In this document: piece by piece, positions 1-6,296 of the stretch
How positions within the stretch are numbered: position 1 is the first letter of the stretch
Layout: each line of letters opens with the position of its first letter
From: Flavobacteriales bacterium CG18_big_fil_WC_8_21_14_2_50_32_9
GTDB taxonomy: Bacteria > Bacteroidota > Bacteroidia > Flavobacteriales_E > Vicingaceae
Assembly: GCA_002770955.1 (NCBI GenBank)
Contig: PCUH01000052.1
Location: 3,113-9,473 of the forward strand
DNA length: 6,361 nt
Reading direction: 5' to 3'
Translations under genes and position numbers: made by a program
The notes under the pieces: generated by a model
What the model was told of the DNA's origin: nothing
Databases searched by the model: none
Seen by the model: the letters and a program-made list of their open reading frames with translations, nothing else

Positions 1-920
1 CAAAAACAAAGGGAAAATTAGATGATATTCTTGTTGACATGATTCAACAACCCTTAATTTTTGCAATAATTATTTTTGGTATATGGCTAGGAATTAGTCA
101 ACTAACATTTCCTGAAACCATACTAACTTGGTTAGCAAAAGTTTATCACATTTTAATAACCATAAATGTTACTTGGTTAATAGCCAGATTATTAGATGCC
201 ATAATTAGAGAATATATTGTTCCACTTACCGAAAAAACTGAAAGTACGCTTGATGATCAAGTCATTCCTATAGTTCGGAAAGGCTTACGTTCCACTATTT
301 GGATTTTAGGAATAATTATAGCATTAAACAATGCAGGTTATGATGTAACTGCTCTGATTGCTGGATTAGGAATAGGTGGTTTGGCGTTGGCTATGGCTGC
401 TAAAGATTCTGTTTCCAATATTTTTGGTGGAATAATGATTTTTACTGACAAACCTTTTAAAGTTGGCGATCGAATAAAAATTAACGGTTTTGACGGTTCA
501 ATAGAAGAAATAGGAATAAGAACTAGCCGAATGCGGACGTTGGAAAACAGATTGGTAACCATCCCAAATGCTGTTTTTATTGGAAATATGATAGAAAATA
601 TTTCTGCAGAACCAACAAGAAAAGTTGTACTAAACATTGGTTTGGTTTATGAAACAAAAGCCGAGCAAATGGAAAAAGCTATTTCGTTGCTTAAAGAAAT
701 AGGATTACAAAATCCTAATGTAGAAGATAACATACTCCTTTCTTTCAACAATTTTGGAGATTTTTCTTTAGGCATTCTATTTATCTATTACATCAAAAAA
801 GGAGAAGACATTCTAGTTACTCAAACTGAAATTAATTTAGCAATTTTAAAACAATTTAATGCAAATGGTTTAGAAATGGCTTTCCCAACTCAAACACTTT
901 ATCACAAAAAAGAAAGTTAA
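1..920 (+). CDS. MscS-family mechanosensitive ion channel, 5'-partial
   Basis: Inner-membrane channel that opens under membrane tension and releases small solutes after osmotic downshock. The gene is cut by the left window edge. The first whole codon is at 3, and the residues before the ATG at 39 (TKGKLDDILVD) are family-typical, so that ATG is internal. Counting from it, hydrophobic segments lie at about 5-20, 34-55 and 84-98. They are followed by the Gly/Ala-rich pore helix at about 103-135 (ALIAGLGIGGLALAMAAKD, then NIFGG). The junction DKPFKVGDRI (137-146) and the beta domain ending in VTIPNAVF (173-180) are MscS hallmarks. The C-terminal cytoplasmic alpha/beta part is complete to the TAA. 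The missing 5' end probably carries further membrane helices, as in the longer MscS-like subfamilies. It is the only gene of its kind in view, and no link to the next gene is apparent beyond shared direction. Family assignment is very secure; subfamily is not resolved. Confidence 0.95.
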   Translation, partial: KTKGKLDDILVDMIQQPLIFAIIIFGIWLGISQLTFPETILTWLAKVYHILITINVTWLIARLLDAIIREYIVPLTEKTESTLDDQVIPIVRKGLRSTIWILGIIIALNNAGYDVTALIAGLGIGGLALAMAAKDSVSNIFGGIMIFTDKPFKVGDRIKINGFDGSIEEIGIRTSRMRTLENRLVTIPNAVFIGNMIENISAEPTRKVVLNIGLVYETKAEQMEKAISLLKEIGLQNPNVEDNILLSFNNFGDFSLGILFIYYIKKGEDILVTQTEINLAILKQFNANGLEMAFPTQTLYHKKES

Positions 921-996
921 TTCATTTTAATTTTCTAGGTACTAAGATTCAAAGATTATAACGATTTTTAACACTTAACTTTCATCACATTTTCAT

Positions 997-1004
997 TATT
1001 TTTG
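997..1004 (+). promoter_or_regulatory. candidate Bacteroidota -7 promoter element for the secreted-protein gene
   Basis: TATTTTTG fits the TAnnTTTG -7 consensus of the Bacteroidota primary sigma factor. It lies in the 123-nt gap between the channel gene and the secreted-protein gene. Transcription would start near 1009-1011, giving a leader of about 33 nt. The expected -33 TTG is not clear: only a weak TTAACT (975-980) sits at a suitable spacing. AT-rich DNA makes chance matches common. Nothing else convincing is in this gap, and there is no obvious terminator for the channel gene. Confidence 0.4.
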
Positions 1005-1043
1005 AAGTTGGTAATTTTTCCTACAAAATAACTTCCTAAACAA

Positions 1044-4000
1044 ATGAAGAAACTTTCAATCTTAATCGGCTTTTTAGCACTTACTTTCTATGGCTATTCT
1101 CAAGAATATGTACGCTTAATGGAAGATAAAAACGCCAATTTTTATGAAGTACAAGAGGCATTTTATAAGTATTGGGAAAACAAACCTTACGAGCGTGGCA
1201 AGGGATGGAAGCAATTTAAGCGTTGGGAATATTTTATGGAACCGAGAATAAATGCTCAAGGAATAATTCCTGATCCAGGAAAAACATGGGAGGAATTTCA
1301 AAAATTTCAAAAAAGTTTTCCATCTGAAAAAGGAAATAAAAGCAATAAAACTTCTAATTGGACTCCTTTAGGTCCAACCAATTGGAATTCTATAGGTTGG
1401 AATCCAGGAATTGGAAGAATAAACACCGTAGCCGTTGACCCTAACAACAGTAATGTAATTTATATTGGTGCTCCAGCTGGAGGCTGTTGGAAATCAACCA
1501 ATGGTGGAAATTCATGGATACCACTCACCGACACCTTAGCTTCATTAGGTGTATCAGGTATTGCTATAGATCCTTCTAACTCAAACATCATATATTTGGC
1601 AACAGGTGATGGTGATGGAAATGATACCTATAGTATAGGAGTAATCAAATCCATTGATGGAGGAAATACTTGGCAATCAACAGGTTTGACATGGACAACA
1701 TCCCAATCAAGAGTGATGCGTAAAATCATTATAAACCCAACAAATCCTTCCATTCTTTTTGTAGCTACAAGCAACGGAATATGGAAAACAACAAATGGAG
1801 GCGGAAGTTGGACAAGCGTTAGAACTGGAAGTTTTAAAGACATTGAATTCAATCCTCTAAATCCAAATACTATTTATGCTTGTACCAATTCTTCTATTTA
1901 TAAATCTACCGCTGGAGGTGCATTTAACACATTTATTCCTTTAACAAATGGCTTACCTTCAAATCAAGTTGGAAGGTATTCTATTGCTGTTACTCCAGAT
2001 GACACCAATTATGTTTATGCATTAGGTACAGATCCTAACGACAATGGTTTTTATGGATTATATCGCTCAACTGATGCTGGCAACTCATTTACGTTAAGAG
2101 CCAATTCACCTAATATTATGGGATGGAATACATCAGGTACAGATGCTGGTGGTCAAGGGTGGTACGATTTGGCACTAGCTGTTTCTCCCACAAATAAAAA
2201 TTTACTTTTCACTGGTGGAGTAAACGTATGGAAATCAACCGATGGAGGAAGTACTTTTACCGCTAACACTCGCTGGAATTGGCCTACAGGAAGTTATGGC
2301 TATGTGCATGCCGACATACATACTTTAGATTATTTTGGAAATACGTTGTTTTGTGGTTCTGATGGTGGGATTTTTAAAACTACCAATGCTGGTGGTTCAT
2401 GGACAGATTTAACAGCGGGAATACAAAATTCACAGTTTTATAGATTAGGTACTGACCCTAACAATGCGGGAAATATTATGGCTGGTGCTCAAGATAATGG
2501 TTGTACGTTATTAAAATCAGGGACTTGGACTCACGTTACAGGTGGTGATGGTATGGAATGTTTAATTGATTATTCGGATAATAATTTTATGTATTCTACT
2601 AGCCAAAATGGAACCATTTATCGTTCAACCAACGGAGGAGGGTCGTTTAGCCAAATTACAGGAAGTATTTCAGAATCGGGTGCCTGGGTTACCCCTTATG
2701 TGATTGACCCAAACAATCCTGCAATCTTATATGCTGGTTATACCAATTTATTTAAAACCACCAATAGAGGAACTTCATGGGCTCCTATTTCTAATTTTTC
2801 AGCCACTGGAAGTATTCTTTCTTTAGCCGTTGCTCCCTCAAATTCTAACATTATTTACATAGCAACACAAACAACTATTAGAAAAACTACTGATGGAGGA
2901 ACATCTTGGAGTGTTATCAACAACAATTTACCTAATAACAACATCACTTACATTTCAGTTCATAACCTCAACCCTAATATTTTATGGGTAAGTTTATCTG
3001 GCTTTGCTAATGGTCAAAAAGTATATAAGTCTATTGATGGAGGAGCAAGCTGGATAAATGAATCAGGAAATTTACCTAATTTACCCATCAACTGTGTGTT
3101 GTATGAAAATGGTACCAACAATGGTATTTATGTTGGCACGGACATAGGCATTTATTACAAAAATGACAATCTACTAAATTGGGTTTCTTTTATGGACAAT
3201 CTTCCAAATGTTCAAGTAAATGAATTGGAAATACACTATGTAACAGGAAAAATACGTGCGGCAACCTTTGGCAGAGGAATTTGGGAATCAAATGTATTTC
3301 CTATAAACACTCCTCCTGTTGCAGATTTTTCTTCTCCAGACACTATAATTTGCCCTGGCGTTTGTGCAAATTTTACCAATTTAACCATAAATCTTGGTCA
3401 GCAATGGATGTGGTATTTTCCTGGAGGAACTCCTGCCACTTCCACAGATTTGAATCCTACGGTTTGTTATCCAAATTTAGGTAGTTATGATGTTTCTTTG
3501 GTTGTAAGTAATGTAAATGGTACAGATTCTCTGTTTAAAGGAAATTATATAGTAGTGCAGCCTCCAACAGTTGGAATAAATCTACCACTTACTGAGGGGT
3601 TTGAAAATGGAACAGTAACGCCATCAGGTTGGTCTGTTGTTAATCCAGACAATGGAGAAACATGGAAACACAACAATACTATTGGTGCCTTTGGAACTAG
3701 TTCATCGTCTGTTTTTATTGACAACAGAACTTTTGATTTTACTGGAGAAATTGATGCTTTAAAAGTGCCAAAATTTGATTTTTCTTCCGTTACTTCTACT
3801 CAATATCTTTCATTTGATGTAGCACATGCTCGTTTTGGTGGAACAAAAAATGATACCCTTTCTATTTATTATACCAATGATTGCGGGGCAAATAAAACAC
3901 TACTTTGGCAAAAAGATGGAAATGCTTTGGCTACCCGAACCAATTATCCACTTTTCTTTGTTCCCTCAAATACCGAATGGAGGAAAGAAATCATAAACCT

Positions 4001-4367
4001 AAGCAGTTTGTCTGGACTAACTAATGTAGAAATTTCTTTTGAAAACAAATCAGGTAACGGAAACAATATTTACTTAGATAACATTAATATTTTAGATAGT
4101 GTAACTACTGGAATTAAAGAAAACGATGTTGTTGATATTACTGTTTTTCCAAACCCTGCGAGCAATCAATTAACAGTTGCTGGTTTACCTTTTAATATAG
4201 CTAGCAGAATACTAATTACAGATATTTCAGGAAAAAATATGTTGACTCTAACAACACAAATAGACCCCCAACAAAAAATCAACATTAGCAGTTTAGCTAA
4301 AGGGATTTACTTTTTGCAGGTGATTACTCCATTAGCAAACAAAACCATAAAGTTTGTGAAGGAATAA
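1044..4367 (+). CDS. T9SS-secreted Asp-box beta-propeller protein with PKD, jelly-roll and type A sorting domain
   Basis: Large secreted or cell-surface protein of 1107 residues; its substrate is unknown. Residues 1-20 are a signal peptide (MKKL, hydrophobic core, then GYSQ). Residues 21-105 form a charged, aromatic-rich module with GKGWKQFKRWE at 52-62. From WTPLGP (106-111) to ATFGRGIWE (740-748) lies a propeller region with Asp-box motifs of the S/T-x-D/N-x-G-x-x-W/F type. Their starts are near residues 150, 202, 248, 341, 397, 445, 527, 571, 614 and 662, with degenerate copies between. This count suits two stacked propellers or one large one. A PKD domain follows (757-838; Cys 770, 774, 808; WYFPGG), then a jelly-roll-like domain (847-1017, from EGFENG to NIYLDNINI). 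The T9SS type A sorting domain is 1031-1107 (VFPNPASNQL, then KGIYFLQV and a final KFVKE); it directs export through the outer membrane and is normally removed. Asp-box proteins include sialidases, xyloglucanases and VPS10/sortilin-like binding proteins. No catalytic site is recognisable, so a binding or adhesive role is equally likely. The start at 1044 is fixed by the signal peptide. Confidence 0.92.
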   Translation: MKKLSILIGFLALTFYGYSQEYVRLMEDKNANFYEVQEAFYKYWENKPYERGKGWKQFKRWEYFMEPRINAQGIIPDPGKTWEEFQKFQKSFPSEKGNKSNKTSNWTPLGPTNWNSIGWNPGIGRINTVAVDPNNSNVIYIGAPAGGCWKSTNGGNSWIPLTDTLASLGVSGIAIDPSNSNIIYLATGDGDGNDTYSIGVIKSIDGGNTWQSTGLTWTTSQSRVMRKIIINPTNPSILFVATSNGIWKTTNGGGSWTSVRTGSFKDIEFNPLNPNTIYACTNSSIYKSTAGGAFNTFIPLTNGLPSNQVGRYSIAVTPDDTNYVYALGTDPNDNGFYGLYRSTDAGNSFTLRANSPNIMGWNTSGTDAGGQGWYDLALAVSPTNKNLLFTGGVNVWKSTDGGSTFTANTRWNWPTGSYGYVHADIHTLDYFGNTLFCGSDGGIFKTTNAGGSWTDLTAGIQNSQFYRLGTDPNNAGNIMAGAQDNGCTLLKSGTWTHVTGGDGMECLIDYSDNNFMYSTSQNGTIYRSTNGGGSFSQITGSISESGAWVTPYVIDPNNPAILYAGYTNLFKTTNRGTSWAPISNFSATGSILSLAVAPSNSNIIYIATQTTIRKTTDGGTSWSVINNNLPNNNITYISVHNLNPNILWVSLSGFANGQKVYKSIDGGASWINESGNLPNLPINCVLYENGTNNGIYVGTDIGIYYKNDNLLNWVSFMDNLPNVQVNELEIHYVTGKIRAATFGRGIWESNVFPINTPPVADFSSPDTIICPGVCANFTNLTINLGQQWMWYFPGGTPATSTDLNPTVCYPNLGSYDVSLVVSNVNGTDSLFKGNYIVVQPPTVGINLPLTEGFENGTVTPSGWSVVNPDNGETWKHNNTIGAFGTSSSSVFIDNRTFDFTGEIDALKVPKFDFSSVTSTQYLSFDVAHARFGGTKNDTLSIYYTNDCGANKTLLWQKDGNALATRTNYPLFFVPSNTEWRKEIINLSSLSGLTNVEISFENKSGNGNNIYLDNINILDSVTTGIKENDVVDITVFPNPASNQLTVAGLPFNIASRILITDISGKNMLTLTTQIDPQQKINISSLAKGIYFLQVITPLANKTIKFVKE

Positions 4368-4379
4368 GTATTAGGAGGT

Positions 4380-4420
4380 ATCAACCCTTCCAAAAGTTTT
4401 AAACTTTTGGAAGGGTTGAT
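4380..4420. repeat. perfect inverted repeat between convergent genes (possible bidirectional terminator or REP-like element)
   Basis: Two 20-nt arms (4380-4399 and 4401-4420) are exact reverse complements separated by a single T. RNA from either strand would fold into a long hairpin, with CCCTTCC paired to GGAAGGG near the base and an AT-rich tip. It sits 12 nt after the stop of the secreted-protein gene and 30 nt past the stop of the convergent nitroreductase gene, the usual place for a shared terminator. Neither strand has a clear T-run directly after the stem, so intrinsic termination is uncertain. A dispersed palindromic repeat is a good alternative. Confidence 0.75.
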
Positions 4421-4433
4421 TGGAAGGGTTAAT
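4407..4433. repeat. tandem extra copy of the inverted-repeat arm
   Basis: The motif TTGGAAGGGTTGAT at 4407-4420 (end of the right arm) recurs at 4420-4433 as TTGGAAGGGTTAAT, matching 13 of 14 positions with a period of 13 nt. With its inverted partner at 4380-4393, the gap contains three copies of one unit, two direct and one inverted. A plain terminator does not need the third copy. Confidence 0.65.
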
Positions 4434-4450
4434 TTAAAAAGTAGCTATTT

Positions 4451-4975
4451 TTATTTCCACTTCCCTTCAAAAGTAATTTCAGTTATTGCTTTTCTAGGCT
4501 TTTCAACAAATTCTCCATCATAATAACCAATTGCAATAGCAGTAACAGGTTCATAACCTTCTGGAATATTTAAGTTGCTAATGGCTTTTTCATGTAAAAT
4601 TCCACTCATTTGGTGTAAATGAATTCCCATAGCTGTTGCTTGTGCAGAAAGATTGCCAACAGCCAATCCTAAATCGTGCATTGCAGTAACATTAGCTTTT
4701 CCATTTTGTGTAAACTCCTTTTTAACCACAGTTATGAGAAGAACCGCAACATCTTTTGTCCATTTTTGATTGCCTTCAACTAAACACTCCCAAATGGTGT
4801 TAAAATTTTTTTCATCGCTTTTTAACGCATAAACAAAACGCCAAGGCTGTTCATTAAATGCAGATGCTGCTTTTCCTGCTGCTTCAAAAAGTGTGTTTAA
4901 ATCTTGTTTTAAAATGGGTTTATCATTAAATTCATAAGGACTAAACCGTTTTGAGATAACATTTATTATTTCCAT
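4451..4975 (-). CDS. nitroreductase family protein (FMN-dependent oxidoreductase)
   Basis: Cytoplasmic flavoprotein of 174 residues, expected to use FMN and NAD(P)H to reduce nitroaromatics, quinones or related electrophiles; the true substrate cannot be read from the sequence. Family features in order: the N-terminal RFSPYEFNDKPI (10-21), where the Arg belongs to the FMN phosphate-binding region; AGKAASAFNEQPWRFVYA (33-50), the conserved S-x-x-N-x-Q-P-W/F-R-F signature; HDLGLAVGNLSAQATAMGIHLHQMSGI (100-126) with the central dimer helix; IPEGYEPVTAIAIGY (137-151); and a C-terminal RKAITEITFEGKW tail (161-173). The length is slightly short but within range for the compact subgroup, and no piece is missing. 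The start lies 4 nt after the pirin stop, so the two genes are almost certainly co-transcribed and perhaps translationally coupled. No Shine-Dalgarno is present; the start is preceded by an A-rich TAAATAAAAAT. Confidence 0.93.
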   Translation of the reverse strand: MEIINVISKRFSPYEFNDKPILKQDLNTLFEAAGKAASAFNEQPWRFVYALKSDEKNFNTIWECLVEGNQKWTKDVAVLLITVVKKEFTQNGKANVTAMHDLGLAVGNLSAQATAMGIHLHQMSGILHEKAISNLNIPEGYEPVTAIAIGYYDGEFVEKPRKAITEITFEGKWK

Positions 4976-4979
4976 ATTT

Positions 4980-5729
4980 TTATTTATTAAGTTCTAAGTA
5001 AGTTTTATACGATAATTGTTGTGGTACTTCTATCAGAAATAGTTGCACTGTTTTTTTTGCATCAAATTGCACTGAAGTTTCATCTTCTACTATAATAAAA
5101 TCATGCTGAACAATGGGTTGATTGTTTATTAATAATTCATCATTCAATACATAAATTGAAGTGATTTTATTTTTCGCTAATGGAAGCGTAGATGTTCCAA
5201 TAGGAATAGTTATTTCGCTGATAACAACACCTTCGGCATCCATAACTATCGGTCCACCTTTGCCAATATAATTTTTTACTTCAAAACCATTTTCTTCAAA
5301 ATAATGCATTTCTTCGGCTTTGTAATCATTATAAGAAGCTGGTTTGTTGTATGTTAATTGCACATTTGGGTCAAACCAAATTTGAAACATTCTACCTCCA
5401 GGAAGAATTTTTTCAGCATGTCGGATGCCATTTCCTGCACGAATAATTTGAGCAGCTCCTTTTGTTAAGGACAACCAACGGTCAAATTTATTATCATAAT
5501 GCTGAATTTCTCCTTCAATTACAAACGACATAATTTCAAATAATTGGTGCGGATGTTCGCCTATTAACCCACCATTGTCCGACCATGCATTTGCCCAATA
5601 AAAAAGGTTTGAATACGATTTTTGCTCTCCTCCATCTCGTGGAAACCCAATGGGTTTATTTTCTAAAATTGTTCCTCCATCAAAAGAACCTTTAGCTTGT
5701 TGTTCTTTGGTAATTATTGTTGTTGCCAT
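4980..5729 (-). CDS. pirin family protein (bicupin)
   Basis: Cytoplasmic two-domain cupin of 249 residues. The N-terminal cupin carries EHPHQLFEIMSFVIEGEIQHYD (58-79) and IIRAGNGIRHAE (95-106). All four metal ligands known from pirins are present: His59, His61, His104 and Glu106. The C-terminal cupin (about 165-240) lacks these ligands, as usual. Some bacterial pirins are quercetin 2,3-dioxygenases and others are redox-sensing partner proteins; which applies here is not determined. The length is normal and nothing is truncated. It is the first gene of a pair with the nitroreductase (4-nt gap) and lies 74 nt downstream of the MarR gene on the same strand. A match to the MarR-gene palindrome lies 17 nt upstream of its start, suggesting repression by that regulator. 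The start is the only good candidate and is preceded by an A-rich stretch, not a Shine-Dalgarno. Confidence 0.94.
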   Translation of the reverse strand: MATTIITKEQQAKGSFDGGTILENKPIGFPRDGGEQKSYSNLFYWANAWSDNGGLIGEHPHQLFEIMSFVIEGEIQHYDNKFDRWLSLTKGAAQIIRAGNGIRHAEKILPGGRMFQIWFDPNVQLTYNKPASYNDYKAEEMHYFEENGFEVKNYIGKGGPIVMDAEGVVISEITIPIGTSTLPLAKNKITSIYVLNDELLINNQPIVQHDFIIVEDETSVQFDAKKTVQLFLIEVPQQLSYKTYLELNK

Positions 5730-5746
5730 AATTTAGTTGTTTTAAC

Positions 5747-5768
5747 ATTTAATGTATGTACATATATT
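5747..5768. promoter_or_regulatory. candidate MarR operator upstream of pirin-nitroreductase
   Basis: This 22-nt site matches the perfect palindrome upstream of the MarR gene at 18 of 22 positions. The longest identical run is 14 nt, AACATTTAATGTAT (5744-5757 against 6272-6285), and after one mismatch TACAT also agrees. The site has its own dyad, AATGTATGTACATATATT (5751-5768), with one mismatched pair centred on GTAC. It ends 17 nt before the pirin start, where a bound repressor would block transcription. No convincing TAnnTTTG promoter was found in this 74-nt gap, so transcription could also arrive from the MarR gene. Confidence 0.65.
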
Positions 5769-5803
5769 TTAATACAGTTTTATAGATTTATTTTTTCAGT
5801 AAA

Positions 5804-6253
5804 TTATCCTCTCATTTTATCTAGTAATTTGTTGATTATTTTTGCTTCTTTTTCAGAAATAGTTTCTGTTAATAGATTAAAACTATTCATTTCTGTTTTC
5901 ACTTTTTCTAATAATTCAATTCCTTTTTTGGTGATTTTAACATCCACTTGCCTTCTGTCTTTTTCACAAATCACACGTTCTATTAGTTCTTTTTGACGTA
6001 ATTTTTCTACCAACCTGCTTGTGTTTGACATTTTGTCTATCATTCTTTCCATAATATTATTTACAGAAATACTATTAGGCGATTGTCCTTTCAAAATTCG
6101 TAGCACATTATATTGTTGTGAGCTTATACCAAAAGGCTTTAATGTTTTTGTGGTAGTTGAGTTGAGCCAATTACTTGTAAATAAAATATTAATTGCTAAT
6201 TTTTGATATTCCGAATGGAATTTATCTTGTTTAATTTCTTTTTCTATTTTCAT
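5804..6253 (-). CDS. MarR family winged-helix transcriptional regulator
   Basis: Dimeric DNA-binding regulator of 149 residues, a typical MarR length. An N-terminal helix (about 12-38) contributes to dimerisation. FGISSQQYNVLRILKGQ (41-57) starts the DNA-binding domain. Helices at about 63-90 include the recognition helix NTSRLVEKLRQKELI (77-91). The beta wing holds the MarR hallmark DRR (99-101) followed by QVDVKITKKG, and a C-terminal helical part (112-149) completes the fold. The only cysteine is Cys96, next to the wing. MarR proteins usually repress themselves and a neighbouring gene and let go when an aromatic compound or oxidant binds. Here the palindromes before this gene and before pirin fit that pattern. 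The gene lies upstream of pirin on the same strand. The ligand is unknown. Confidence 0.93.
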   Translation of the reverse strand: MKIEKEIKQDKFHSEYQKLAINILFTSNWLNSTTTKTLKPFGISSQQYNVLRILKGQSPNSISVNNIMERMIDKMSNTSRLVEKLRQKELIERVICEKDRRQVDVKITKKGIELLEKVKTEMNSFNLLTETISEKEAKIINKLLDKMRG

Positions 6254-6257
6254 TACG

Positions 6258-6265
6258 CAAATATA
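6258..6265 (-). promoter_or_regulatory. candidate -7 promoter element of the MarR gene
   Basis: On the minus strand this reads TATATTTG, an exact fit to TAnnTTTG. Only 4 nt separate it from the ATG at 6253, so the transcript would start at or within a few bases of the start codon (leaderless or nearly so). The 22-bp palindrome lies just upstream, overlapping where the -33 contacts would be, which is a good place for autorepression. No clear -33 TTG is present, so the call is tentative. Confidence 0.4.
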
Positions 6266-6274
6266 TACAAAAAC

Positions 6275-6296
6275 ATTTAATGTATATACATTAAAT
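6275..6296. promoter_or_regulatory. perfect 22-bp palindrome, probable MarR operator
   Basis: Half-site ATTTAATGTAT is followed directly by its exact reverse complement. It lies 21 nt upstream of the MarR start and immediately next to a possible divergent start codon at 6297. Perfect dyads of about 20 bp are typical of MarR dimer binding sites, and the related copy before pirin supports a regulatory role. Because the sequence is very AT-rich, the palindrome alone would be weaker evidence than the pair. Confidence 0.75.

Noticed and set aside
39..41. ATG at 39 as the true start of the channel gene
   Set aside because: Conserved family sequence (TKGKLDD) continues in frame up to the window edge with no stop, so the gene starts outside the window.
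338..637. Open frame antisense to the channel gene
   Set aside because: It overlaps the most conserved MscS codons, and its translation resembles no protein family; it is a shadow frame.
1004..1035. GAAGTT/AACTTC inverted repeat in the leader of the secreted-protein gene
   Set aside because: A 6-bp stem with a 20-nt loop in AT-rich DNA is easily due to chance.
1485..3060. Recurrent DNA resembling (A)AATCAACCAATGGTGGAAA as a nucleotide repeat array or CRISPR
   Set aside because: The copies are in frame, irregularly spaced and diverged at synonymous sites. They encode Asp-box motifs of one protein.
1044..4367. Assignment of the secreted protein as a sialidase because of its Asp boxes
   Set aside because: No arginine triad or other sialidase active-site pattern is recognisable, and Asp boxes occur in many non-sialidase propellers.
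5697..6206. Plus-strand open frames opposite the MarR gene and the pirin start
   Set aside because: Hydrophobic translations are expected from the complement of Lys/Glu-rich AT-rich genes. The MarR and pirin readings have clear family motifs.
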